Part shown: positions 1 to 5,612 of the stretch, piece after piece
How positions within the stretch are numbered: the stretch's first letter is position 1
Layout: each line of letters opens with the position of its first letter
Assembly (NCBI GenBank): GCA_017460265.1
Contig: JAFUBJ010000201.1
Coordinates: 1-5,614 of the forward strand
Direction: 5' to 3'
DNA length: 5,614 nucleotides
Origin: Atopobiaceae bacterium
Lineage (GTDB): Bacteria > Actinomycetota > Coriobacteriia > Coriobacteriales > Atopobiaceae
The notes under the pieces: generated by a model
What the model was told of the DNA's origin: nothing
What the model saw: the letters and a program-made list of their open reading frames with translations, nothing else
Databases searched by the model: none
Made by a program: the position numbers and the translations under genes

Positions 1-1
1 A

Positions 2-2077
2 GGAGGTCTATCCCAAGCGTCAACCTCCGTGGCGCATGAGGCCGTCGCCACGCACATGTCCGAGATTGCGGCAAGCAACGTCGAAGAGGAGGCCTCATCC
101 AACACGGTCCTCGACACCCAGACGGACTAGCCCTCTAGGGCCGACGCGTTTCCCCCAACGTTTGACCTGCGCGAAAGGGGCGTCATCGCTCCCGTAAAGG
201 ATCAGTCCCCCTGGGGAACGTGCTGGACCTTCGCTGCCATGTCCGCCGCCGAGTCAAGCATCCTCAGCTCCCTGAACACCACCGTGGAGGGCTATGAGCA
301 AGAGTACGGCGAGCCCCTTGACCTCTCCGAGAAGCACCTGGCGTACTTTGTGGGAACCCCTCTGCCGCAGCTGTCCGACTACCCAAACGGTGACTACCCG
401 TGGGACGCGGACCAGGCGGGCGAGGGCATGCACTCTCTGCTGGACGAAACGCTTGGCACGAACGCGCCGTACGACATGGGCGGCTTTTTCCTCTCGGCAA
501 CGTGGGCGCTTGCCTCGGGCGTGGGCGTGATGTCCGAAGAGGACTTCCCATACCAGAATGCAGCCGGCAAGGTGGACAGCGACGGAGACTGGAGCATTCC
601 CGAGGAAAACCGCTTTGGCCAGATGTTTGCCGTCAAGAACGCAAACATCCTTCCGCTGCCGGCCACGTTTGATGACGAAGGAAACTACGTCTACGACCCA
701 ATTGGGACGGAGGCCATCAAGAGCGAGCTGCTCGAAGGCCGCGCGGTGGGCATCAACTACAAGGCTGACCAGTCCATGCCCATCCCCACTGAAGAGAGCC
801 TGGTCAAAGAGGCAGAGGCGTACGCCGAGGCCACTCCCGACCTCAGTGTGGAGACGATTCTTGCCTACCTCCGGCTGCACAACGGCTTCGCTGACGTCGA
901 GTCCTTCTCTGACGATGACCTGCGGCAGATGGTCGACGTGCGCCTGGCGATCAATGGCATGGACGCAAAGACCTACGATACCTCCGCGCTCACGCGCGAC
1001 CAGGCGATTCTGCTTCTTTCCACCCAGAATCTTGGGGAGCCGATCGAAGACGTCGAGAGAAAGGCAGCGGAGGAAGAGGAAGAGCACACCTATATGAACT
1101 TCGCGGGCGAGGACGAGTCGATCTTCGCGCAGTACACCTACGAACCGTGCTATTCCAACCATGCTGTGTCCATCGTGGGTTGGGACGACAACTTCCCCAA
1201 AGAGAACTTCCTGGCAGACCATCAGCCGCCTGCGGACGGCGCGTGGATCGTGCGCAACAGCTGGGGCGATGACTGGGGCAACGACGGGTACTTCTACCTC
1301 TCGTACTACGACCAGGCCATTTCGGCGGCAAACACGTTCGAGTTCGTCATGGACGAGAAGGCCGACGAGACCGCGAGCTGCTATGTCATGGAGTACGACT
1401 ACATGCCGTCCGACCTGTTCAACTCGACGTTGAGCGACACGCCGATCTACGCGGCAAACATCTTCACCGCGGAAGACGATTGCGTGCTTGAGTACATCTC
1501 GGCGCTGACGGGTGACTACAACACCGACGTCACGGTCAACGTGTTCCGCCTGACGCCGAGGGCGACCAGCCCCACCGACGGCGTGCTGGTGGACAGCACC
1601 TCCGAGACCTTCACCTATGCCGGATACCATCGCATCAACCTCACGCGCAACGTGGCGCTCGAGAAGGGCGAGCGCGTTGCCATCGTGGTGATGGAGCGGG
1701 TTCCCACCATGGATGGCATCAAGTACGCGCTGGTCAACACATCTTCCGTGGGAAGCGAGCTCATCGATTACTATGTTGAAAACGGCGAGGACCCGACGGA
1801 GATGACGGCGTTTGCCGTGGGTGTCGTCAACCCGGGTGAGAGCTTCGTCTCGTACGGGGGCGAGTGGGTTGACTGGGCCGACGAGGTGGCCGACTTCTCG
1901 AACAATTACGAGTACTGCAACCTGCTTGCGTTTGACAACCTTCCCATCAAGGGATACGCGTACCCAATGGAGGAGGTCCGTGCGGCGCACAACTTCGACA
2001 CGACGGTCGTGGTTCCTGGTGGCGAGGCGTCCATCTGCTCTGACTGCGGCTTTGTGCTGACGGAGGCAGGGGAGTAG
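2..2077 (+). pseudogene. Secreted papain-like (C1) cysteine peptidase with lectin-like domain, 5'-partial, interrupted by in-frame TAG
   Basis: The reading frame is open from the left edge (42 codons, rich in Ala/Ser/Thr/Glu, like a region after a signal peptide), stops at TAG 128-130, then continues without another stop to TAG 2075-2077. After the stop comes FPPTFDLRERG, the usual start of a mature C1 domain. Visible catalytic residues are the oxyanion Gln (203-205), nucleophile Cys in GTCWTF (221-223), His in SNHAVSIVGW (1160-1162) and Asn in RNSWG (1256-1258). About 1430-1860 resembles the lectin-like domain that follows C1 domains in Gram-positive surface peptidases. The C-terminus has a CxxC (SICSDCG) and no LPXTG anchor. 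The ATG at 239 has no ribosome site and lies after the catalytic Cys, so it is not a credible start for an active enzyme. The intact gene would be an exported protease. Long intact coding after the stop suggests a recent nonsense mutation (for example TTG or CAG to TAG), a sequencing error or readthrough. Family call is firm; pseudogene status is likely but unproven. Confidence 0.82.
128..130 (+). other. In-frame amber stop splitting the peptidase gene
   Basis: The TAG lies in the same frame as the 42 codons before it and the 648 after it. It falls at the junction between the N-terminal region (ending DTQTD) and the mature domain (PSRADAFPPTFDLR). The next bases are CCC, which is not a known strong readthrough context. 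A one-base change would restore Leu, Gln, Trp or Ser. Confidence 0.85.
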
Positions 2078-2081
2078 CGGG

Positions 2082-2109
2082 CTGGCAGCTTGGGGCCAGG
2101 TCTTTTCTT
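2082..2109 (+). terminator. Weak intrinsic-terminator-like hairpin after the peptidase gene
   Basis: CTGGC (2082-2086) pairs with GCCAG (2095-2099) around an 8-base loop. It is followed by a T-rich tract (TCTTTTCTT, 2101-2109) beginning 24 bases after the peptidase stop. The stem has only 5 bp, so the call is tentative. GGGGCC at 2092-2097 could instead pair with either of two GGCCCC copies downstream. Confidence 0.4.
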
Positions 2110-2113
2110 GCCG

Positions 2114-2131
2114 GGCCCCATCGGCCCCATC
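2114..2131. repeat. 9-bp tandem duplication GGCCCCATC x2
   Basis: GGCCCCATC occurs twice without a gap (2114-2122 and 2123-2131), in the spacer between the peptidase gene and the tRNA. Each copy carries a GGCCCC able to pair with GGGGCC at 2092-2097. It is probably a replication-slippage duplication. Confidence 0.6.
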
Positions 2132-2165
2132 TTGCCTCACGCCACGAAAAACTTCGGATTTGGAC

Positions 2166-2194
2166 TGTACAAGAAGGGCGTGTTCAGGTAAGAT
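2166..2194 (+). promoter_or_regulatory. Candidate promoter for tRNA-Glu
   Basis: TGTACA (2166-2171, 4/6 to the -35 consensus) is separated by 17 bp from TAAGAT (2189-2194, 4/6 to the -10 consensus). The tRNA 5' end lies 21 bases further on. Spacing is right but both boxes are weak, so this is inferred mainly from position. Confidence 0.3.
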
Positions 2195-2214
2195 TCCTTT
2201 TGCGTTTCACATAT

Positions 2215-2291
2215 GGCCCGTTCGTCTAGCGGTTTAGGACATCGCCCTCTCAAGGCGGAGATCGCCGGTTCGAATCCGGCACGGGCTACCA
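2215..2291 (+). tRNA. tRNA-Glu (anticodon CTC), CCA encoded
   Basis: A complete cloverleaf can be drawn. The acceptor stem is GGCCCGT (2215-2221) with ACGGGCT (2281-2287); G1:U72 is a wobble pair. The D-arm contains TCTAGCGGTTTAGGA. The anticodon stem encloses loop CTCTCAA, giving anticodon CTC (decodes GAG). The T-arm is GCCGG-TTCGAAT-CCGGC. Discriminator A2288 is followed by an encoded CCA (2289-2291). The anticodon-loop and D-arm sequences match bacterial tRNA-Glu. It appears to be a single-gene unit with its own terminator 9 bases downstream. Confidence 0.96.
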
Positions 2292-2299
2292 AAACTTCG

Positions 2300-2323
2300 C
2301 AGGCCCCTTTCGGGGCCTGTTTT
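2300..2323 (+). terminator. Intrinsic terminator of the tRNA-Glu gene
   Basis: A perfect 8-bp stem, CAGGCCCC (2300-2307) with GGGGCCTG (2312-2319), closes a TTTC tetraloop and is followed by TTTT (2320-2323). It sits directly after the tRNA CCA end. Confidence 0.92.
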
Positions 2324-2341
2324 CATATCTTTGGACACCCG

Positions 2342-2398
2342 GGACGGAGGCTTCTGTCCAGCTTTGGGTGCGGGCCGCCCGGCCATGCGGCTCCGTCC
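2342..2398. repeat. 8-bp inverted repeat in the post-tRNA spacer
   Basis: GGACGGAG (2342-2349) is the exact reverse complement of CTCCGTCC (2391-2398), enclosing a GC-rich 41-base loop. An imperfect direct repeat, GTCCAGCnTTG, lies at 2356-2366 and 2395-2405, the second copy running into the first unit of the repeat cluster. No coding potential is credible in 2324-2556. This may be a degenerate edge of the neighbouring repeat cluster. Confidence 0.4.
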
Positions 2399-2401
2399 AG
2401 C

Positions 2402-2551
2402 GTTGACCGACAAACGGCACGGATAACGGCCTGGCCCGGCAACGTTTACCGCAAAACGGCACGGATAACGGAGCTGAGAGCCCCTTATCCGTGCCGTCCA
2501 TCGGTCAACATAGGCACGCGCGTCTCGTATCCGTGCCGCTTAGCGGTCAAC
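2402..2551. repeat. Symmetric four-unit REP/BIME-like repeat cluster
   Basis: Four 28-bp units share GTTGACCG, five variable bases, then CGGCACGGATA. Two are on the + strand (2402-2429 and 2444-2471; the second has GTTTACCG) and two on the - strand (2482-2509 and 2524-2551). Within each pair the offset is exactly 42 bp, and the whole array is symmetric about 2476.5. Outer units can pair with each other (22/28) and inner units with each other (22/28), around a 10-base central loop. The two 14-base spacers have equal length but do not pair. The cluster lies between the tRNA terminator and the 3' end of the leftward peptide gene, starting 5 bases past its stop. That is typical of extragenic palindromic elements. 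Function is unknown; it may act as mRNA 3'-end protection, a terminator without a T-run, or a transposase-mobilised repeat. Confidence 0.85.
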
Positions 2552-2556
2552 CTGCT

Positions 2557-2781
2557 CTAGACCTGGTCCCAAACGCTCTTGACGTACTCGTTCGCCTCGT
2601 CGCTGCCTACGGTAACCGAGAGAAAATACTCCAGAGAGTGGCCTTGCGACTTCTCAACACGAATCATGTATCTGATATTGTCCTTATCCCGCTCCGACAG
2701 CGGACCTCTCTTTATCGTACCGGCACTGATCCGCTCAAGATCCTCCGCGCCCAGCTCGGCATTGCGGTCCTCAATGCTCAT
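2557..2781 (-). CDS. Small peptide with double-glycine-type leader, paralogue of the 3089-3322 product (74 aa)
   Basis: This is a real small gene by its ribosome site and its paralogue. AAAGGAG (complement of 2788-2794) lies 6 bases before the ATG. Residues 9-21 (ELGAEDLERISAG) fit a double-glycine leader: hydrophobic residues at -12 (L10), -7 (L15) and -4 (I18), and AG at -2/-1. The remaining 53 residues are charged and Cys-free, with DKD (32-34), K44, G47, L50 and the C-terminal EYVKSVW motif, all shared with the 77-aa product encoded divergently 307 bp away. There is no signal peptide or membrane segment. If the leader reading is right, a C39-type peptidase/ABC exporter would cut after G21, but none is encoded here. 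It could be a bacteriocin-like or signalling peptide, a RiPP-like precursor, or a small cytoplasmic protein. Not assigned to a named family; function unknown. Confidence 0.75.
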   Translation of the reverse strand: MSIEDRNAELGAEDLERISAGTIKRGPLSERDKDNIRYMIRVEKSQGHSLEYFLSVTVGSDEANEYVKSVWDQV

Positions 2782-2787
2782 GACGCG

Positions 2788-2823
2788 CTCCTTTCATTTT
2801 TGAATGATGTAACAATACTAACA
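2788..2823 (-). promoter_or_regulatory. Candidate extended -10 promoter and ribosome site of the leftward peptide gene
   Basis: Read on the - strand, TGTTAGTAT (complement of 2815-2823) resembles an extended -10 (TGn plus TAGTAT, 4/6). No good -35 is found 16-18 bp upstream. A start near 2808 would give a short 5' UTR of about 27 bases containing AAAGGAG (complement of 2788-2794). The ribosome site is convincing; the promoter is tentative. Confidence 0.4.
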
Positions 2824-2998
2824 GTTATCAGGAGAGTCCTGCGGACCAGCCTTCAGCCCGCGAACGTCAGCGACTAACGAAAGCTTCTTATACTACCGAG
2901 AAAAGCGCGCAAATGGCTCAATAAATGATTCTTCGTGGTCGGCCCATTTCAGCGTTGTGTGAAACATCTCGTTCGTTTTTCGCCTCGTGAGACGGCGA

Positions 2999-3037
2999 GA
3001 TTGCCGATGGAGTACTACCATCAGTGCTTAGGCAATC
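2999..3037. promoter_or_regulatory. Nested inverted repeat upstream of the rightward peptide gene
   Basis: GATTGCC (2999-3005) pairs with GGCAATC (3031-3037). Inside it, GATGG (3006-3010) pairs with CCATC (3018-3022) around AGTACTA, leaving an 8-base asymmetric bulge. It ends 51 bases before the ATG and just before a possible -10 (TAATAT, 3044-3049). A second hairpin, TCGCC/GGCGA (2980-2984 with 2994-2998), precedes it. It could be a regulator-binding site or folded leader RNA. There is no T-run, so it is not a terminator. Confidence 0.45.
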
Positions 3038-3043
3038 GATGAC

Positions 3044-3049
3044 TAATAT
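3044..3049 (+). promoter_or_regulatory. Possible -10 box for the rightward peptide gene
   Basis: TAATAT lies 39 bases before the ATG in an AT-rich patch directly downstream of the nested inverted repeat. No recognisable -35 is at the right distance, which would fit activator-dependent transcription. Weak call. Confidence 0.3.
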
Positions 3050-3088
3050 TGTCTTGGAGCATCCCACCAAAGAGCGATTGGAACTGTC

Positions 3089-3322
3089 ATGGAAAAACGA
3101 ATTGAAATCACCGAAGTCCCCGACGAGTTTCTTGAATTAATTGCAGGAGGAGTTCTTTCGGTCGGCGACAAAGATCAGATGAACAGGTACGTCAATTGGT
3201 TCAAGGGCAGGGGCTATAACTTGTCAGAGACGCAGGGGTACTGGGTCGAGCACATGAATAAGAACCATATCACTTCCTACACCGAGGAAGAGGCGAGGGA
3301 ATACATCGCGAGTATTTGGTAA
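3089..3322 (+). CDS. Small peptide with double-glycine leader, paralogue of the 2557-2781 product (77 aa)
   Basis: Residues 9-21 (EVPDEFLELIAGG) form a classic double-glycine leader: V10 at -12, L15 at -7, I18 at -4, G20-G21 at -2/-1. The motif occupies the same residues as in the 74-aa divergent paralogue. The following 56 residues lack Cys and are charged and aromatic-rich. Shared features are DKD (27-29), K39, G42, L45 and the C-terminal EYIASIW (71-77); relative to the paralogue there is an extra stretch of about 11 residues around 51-64. The only in-frame start is the ATG at 3089, because a TAA lies at 3044-3046 with no other start codon after it. The ribosome site (TTGGAA, about 6 bases upstream) is weak. 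GC is about 45% by hand count of 3091-3190, well below the GH31 gene. A strong terminator follows, so it is transcribed alone. Function unknown; an exported, leader-cleaved peptide is the inference. Confidence 0.75.
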   Translation: MEKRIEITEVPDEFLELIAGGVLSVGDKDQMNRYVNWFKGRGYNLSETQGYWVEHMNKNHITSYTEEEAREYIASIW

Positions 3323-3347
3323 CCAAGACAAGCGATTCTCCAAATGG

Positions 3348-3392
3348 GGCAGGCTCTATGGCGAGATTGAACCATGGGGCCTGTCTTTTTTT
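3348..3392 (+). terminator. Strong intrinsic terminator of the rightward peptide gene
   Basis: The 5' arm starts GGCAGGC and runs through TCTATGG (3348-3361). It pairs with CCATGGGGCCTGTC (3372-3385), including three G.T wobbles, around a 10-base loop. Seven T residues follow (3386-3392). It separates the peptide gene from the GH31 promoter region. Confidence 0.88.
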
Positions 3393-3424
3393 GGTGCGTC
3401 CTGACATAAGAGGCTCATGTCGCT

Positions 3425-3471
3425 TCTTGCCAAGGAGAAACCCCTTCCATTCAAGGCAAGAGCCCTACAAT
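3425..3471 (+). promoter_or_regulatory. Candidate GH31 promoter with overlapping inverted repeat
   Basis: TACAAT (3466-3471, 5/6 to the -10 consensus) is preceded at 16 bp by a poor -35, CTTCCA (3444-3449). TCTTGCC (3425-3431) and GGCAAGA (3455-3461) form a 7-bp inverted repeat that spans the -35 and abuts the -10, as an operator would. GGCAAG recurs at 3554-3559 and 3561-3566 inside the gene. Transcription would start near 3478, after the ATG at 3470, which supports the downstream start at 3521. The regulator is unknown; a sugar-responsive repressor is only a guess. Confidence 0.4.
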
Positions 3472-3520
3472 GGAACCCAACAAACGCGCAGCCCACGCGC
3501 ACGAAAAGAAGGGGACTCCC

Positions 3521-5530
3521 ATGTTCTTTGACGTTCAGGACAACGCGCTCATTGGCAAGAGGCAAGGAGAGACGCTGCGCATCGAGGCCTGGGGCAAGGA
3601 CGCCCTGCGCGTGCGGACAACCAGGTATCCGCAGTTCACGGGCAACGACTGGGCACTTGTCGAGAAGCCCGATCCCTGCCAGGCCAGCATCGAGCCCGTC
3701 CAGTCCGCCTGCGTGGGCGAGGACCACACCGCATACCGCATCACCAACGGCCGCATCGCTTGCGAGGTCAACTGCTCCGGCGTCCTCTCGTTCTTCCGCG
3801 ACGGCGCGCTCATCCTGCGCGAACACTTCCGCAACTACGACGGCTCCATCTCGCGCGAAAGCCACTGCCTCAAGTGGGAGGGCCGCACCTACAAGGCGCA
3901 CGTGGGCGGCGATTATCGCATACAGCTGCGCTTTGAGGCCAACGCGGGAGAGAAGCTCTTCGGCATGGGCCAGTACCAGCAGGCACAGACCAACCTCAAG
4001 GGCTGCATCCTTGACCTCGAGCAAAGAAACTCGCAGGTGAGCGTGCCATTTGCCGTCTCAAGCCTGGGGTACGGGTTCCTCTGGAACAACCCTGCCGTCG
4101 GCCGCGTGTCGTTTGGCGAGAACATCACCGAATGGATTACCGAGTGCTCCAAGGAGCTGGATTATTGGATATGCGTGGGCGACGGCCCGCGCCAGCTCAT
4201 CGAGCGCTACACCGCGGTGACCGGCCGCGCACCCGCTTTCCCCGACGACCTCATGGGCCTTTGGCAGTGCAAGCTGCGCTACCGCACGCAGGAGGAAGTG
4301 CTTGGCGTCGCGCGCGAGTGTCGCCGCCGCAACGTGCCCATCGACGTCATCGTCATCGACTTCTTCCATTGGCCGCGCCAGGGCGACTGGTGCTTCGACC
4401 CCTTGTACTGGCCCGACCCCAAGGCCATGTGCGACGAGCTGCACGAGATGGGCGTCAAGGTGTGTGTGAGCGTGTGGCCGACGGTGGACAAGAAGAGCTC
4501 GCACTTTGCCGAGATGTGGGAGCGCGGCTTCCTGATCCAGACCGAGCGCGGAGCCATCCAGACCTACGAGTACCAGGGCGACTGCCTGGAGATTGACTGC
4601 ACCAATCCCGAGGCGCGCGCCTACCTGTGGAACATCCTGCGCACTAACTACGCCGAGCTGGGCATCGACATGTTCTGGCTGGACAACGCCGAGCCCGACT
4701 TTGGCGTGTACGACTTTGACAACTACCGCTACCAGATGGGGCCGGCGCTTTCGTGCAGCAACCTTTACCCGCAGCTCTTCAGCCGTGCCGCCTACGACGG
4801 GCAGGTGGCCGACGGCTGGGAGAGCCCGGTCAACCTGCTGAGGTCGGCGTGGGCGGGCAGCCAGCGCTACGGCAACGTGGTGTGGTCGGGCGACGTGCCC
4901 GGCACGTTCGAGGCGCTGCGCGACCAGCTGCAGTGCGGCATCAACATGGGCCTGGCGGGCATCCCCTGGTGGACCACCGACATCGGCGGCTTCATGGCGG
5001 ATGACTGGCACGACCCCGACTTCGTCGAGCTGCTCATTCGCTGGTTCCAGTTTGCCACCTATACGTCGGTGCTGCGGCTGCACGGCAACCGTGGTCCGTA
5101 CGACATCGAGCCGCTTGACGACCGCGAGTATGGTGGGGGATACCTCTTTACCGGCCAGCCGACGGAGCTCTGGCAGTACGGCGAGGAGGCCGAGCGCATC
5201 ATGCGCGCCTTCCTGGTCAGGCGCCACGAGCTCAAGCCCTACCTGCGCGAGGTGTTTGACCAGGCAAGTGCGGACGGCAGCCCCGTGCTGCGCGCGCTCT
5301 TCTATGAGTGTGCGGACGACGAGCGTGCGTGGGAGACCTACGACGAGTTCATGTGCGGCCCGCGCTACCTGGTGGCGCCGGTGCTCGAGCTGGGCATGCG
5401 CGAGCGCGAGGTCTACCTGCCGGCGGGGGAGTGGCGCGACGTGCGCGACGGCTCGACGTATGAGGGCCCGACGACGTTTGTAGCCGCGGCGCCGCTGGAG
5501 TCGATGCCCGTCTTCGAGCGCCTCAGCTAG
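3521..5530 (+). CDS. Glycoside hydrolase family 31 alpha-glycosidase (alpha-xylosidase/alpha-glucosidase type), 669 aa
   Basis: This retaining exo-acting enzyme would remove terminal alpha-linked xylose or glucose from oligosaccharides. With no signal peptide it should be cytoplasmic. The start at 3521 has AAGAAGGGG (3506-3514) 6 bases upstream. An in-frame ATG at 3470 would add 17 residues but lacks a good ribosome site and overlaps the likely -10. Domains: N-terminal beta-sandwich (about 1-215, with FGMGQYQQ and YGFLWNN), (beta/alpha)8 catalytic barrel (about 230-545), C-terminal beta domain (about 545-669, with GPRYLVAPV and REVYLPAGEW). Predicted nucleophile is Asp388 in FWLDNAEP and acid/base Asp458 in VVWSGD. 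D280-FFHWPRQGDW and RLHGNRGPYD line the expected active site. Length is normal for the family. It has its own candidate promoter, with a terminator before it and a possible convergent gene after it, so it appears monocistronic with no transporter adjacent. Family is firm; whether xyloside or glucoside is preferred cannot be told. Confidence 0.95.
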   Translation: MFFDVQDNALIGKRQGETLRIEAWGKDALRVRTTRYPQFTGNDWALVEKPDPCQASIEPVQSACVGEDHTAYRITNGRIACEVNCSGVLSFFRDGALILREHFRNYDGSISRESHCLKWEGRTYKAHVGGDYRIQLRFEANAGEKLFGMGQYQQAQTNLKGCILDLEQRNSQVSVPFAVSSLGYGFLWNNPAVGRVSFGENITEWITECSKELDYWICVGDGPRQLIERYTAVTGRAPAFPDDLMGLWQCKLRYRTQEEVLGVARECRRRNVPIDVIVIDFFHWPRQGDWCFDPLYWPDPKAMCDELHEMGVKVCVSVWPTVDKKSSHFAEMWERGFLIQTERGAIQTYEYQGDCLEIDCTNPEARAYLWNILRTNYAELGIDMFWLDNAEPDFGVYDFDNYRYQMGPALSCSNLYPQLFSRAAYDGQVADGWESPVNLLRSAWAGSQRYGNVVWSGDVPGTFEALRDQLQCGINMGLAGIPWWTTDIGGFMADDWHDPDFVELLIRWFQFATYTSVLRLHGNRGPYDIEPLDDREYGGGYLFTGQPTELWQYGEEAERIMRAFLVRRHELKPYLREVFDQASADGSPVLRALFYECADDERAWETYDEFMCGPRYLVAPVLELGMREREVYLPAGEWRDVRDGSTYEGPTTFVAAAPLESMPVFERLS

Positions 5531-5547
5531 CGTCGCGGATGCTCCAA

Positions 5548-5598
5548 GGGGACGGTCAGAATACCAGCTGCACTAGCACCATGTAGACGACCGTCCCC
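5548..5598. repeat. 10-bp perfect inverted repeat at the convergent gene ends
   Basis: GGGGACGGTC (5548-5557) is the exact reverse complement of GACCGTCCCC (5589-5598), with a 31-base loop. The pair is flanked by the direct repeat GGATGCT (5537-5543 and 5603-5609). No T-run follows on either strand. It begins 18 bases after the GH31 stop and could act as a bidirectional 3'-end hairpin or be a REP-like element. The right arm lies within the possible coding end of the convergent gene. Confidence 0.65.
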
Positions 5599-5612
5599 GT
5601 GAGGATGCTTGC
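5556..5612 (-). CDS. Possible C-terminal end of a convergent membrane protein (partial)
   Basis: Read on the - strand from the right edge, one frame gives 18 residues ending VVYMVLVQLVF before TGA (complement of 5556-5558). The run is strongly hydrophobic and reads like the last part of a transmembrane helix. It would be convergent with the GH31 gene, ending 25 bases from its stop. The fragment is too short to name a family, and an inverted repeat overlaps it, so it may be a chance frame. Confidence 0.4.
   Translation of the reverse strand, partial: ASILTGTVVYMVLVQLVF

Noticed and set aside
239..2077. Taking ATG 239 as the true start of a 612-aa peptidase
   Set aside because: There is no ribosome site, and the C1 signature (oxyanion Gln, catalytic Cys, FDLRERG) is encoded in frame immediately upstream, so this start would give a protein without its nucleophile.
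254..2140. Long minus-strand open frame opposite the peptidase (628 codons)
   Set aside because: It is a GC-rich antisense shadow rich in Arg/Val/His with no recognisable domain, while the + strand has clear C1 motifs.
2215..2291. tRNA-Glu as an amber suppressor for the interrupted peptidase
   Set aside because: The anticodon loop reads CTCTCAA, giving CTC, not the CTA needed to read TAG.
2267..2291. tRNA 3' end as an integrase attachment site
   Set aside because: No second copy of the tRNA 3' segment and no integrase gene are visible in the window.
2402..2551. CRISPR array
   Set aside because: Only four units, in two orientations, with 10-14 base spacers; this is a palindromic repeat cluster, not a direct-repeat array.
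2213..2560. Open frame running through the tRNA, its terminator and the repeat cluster
   Set aside because: Its first part is simply translated tRNA-Glu and the rest is repeat sequence, so there is no independent coding evidence.
3316..3531. 71-codon + strand frame between the peptide gene and GH31
   Set aside because: It runs through a strong terminator and the GH31 promoter and overlaps both neighbours, with no ribosome site.
4058..5227. Minus-strand open frame (389 codons) opposite the GH31 gene
   Set aside because: It is antisense to conserved GH31 catalytic motifs, has shadow-like composition and lacks a convincing ribosome site.
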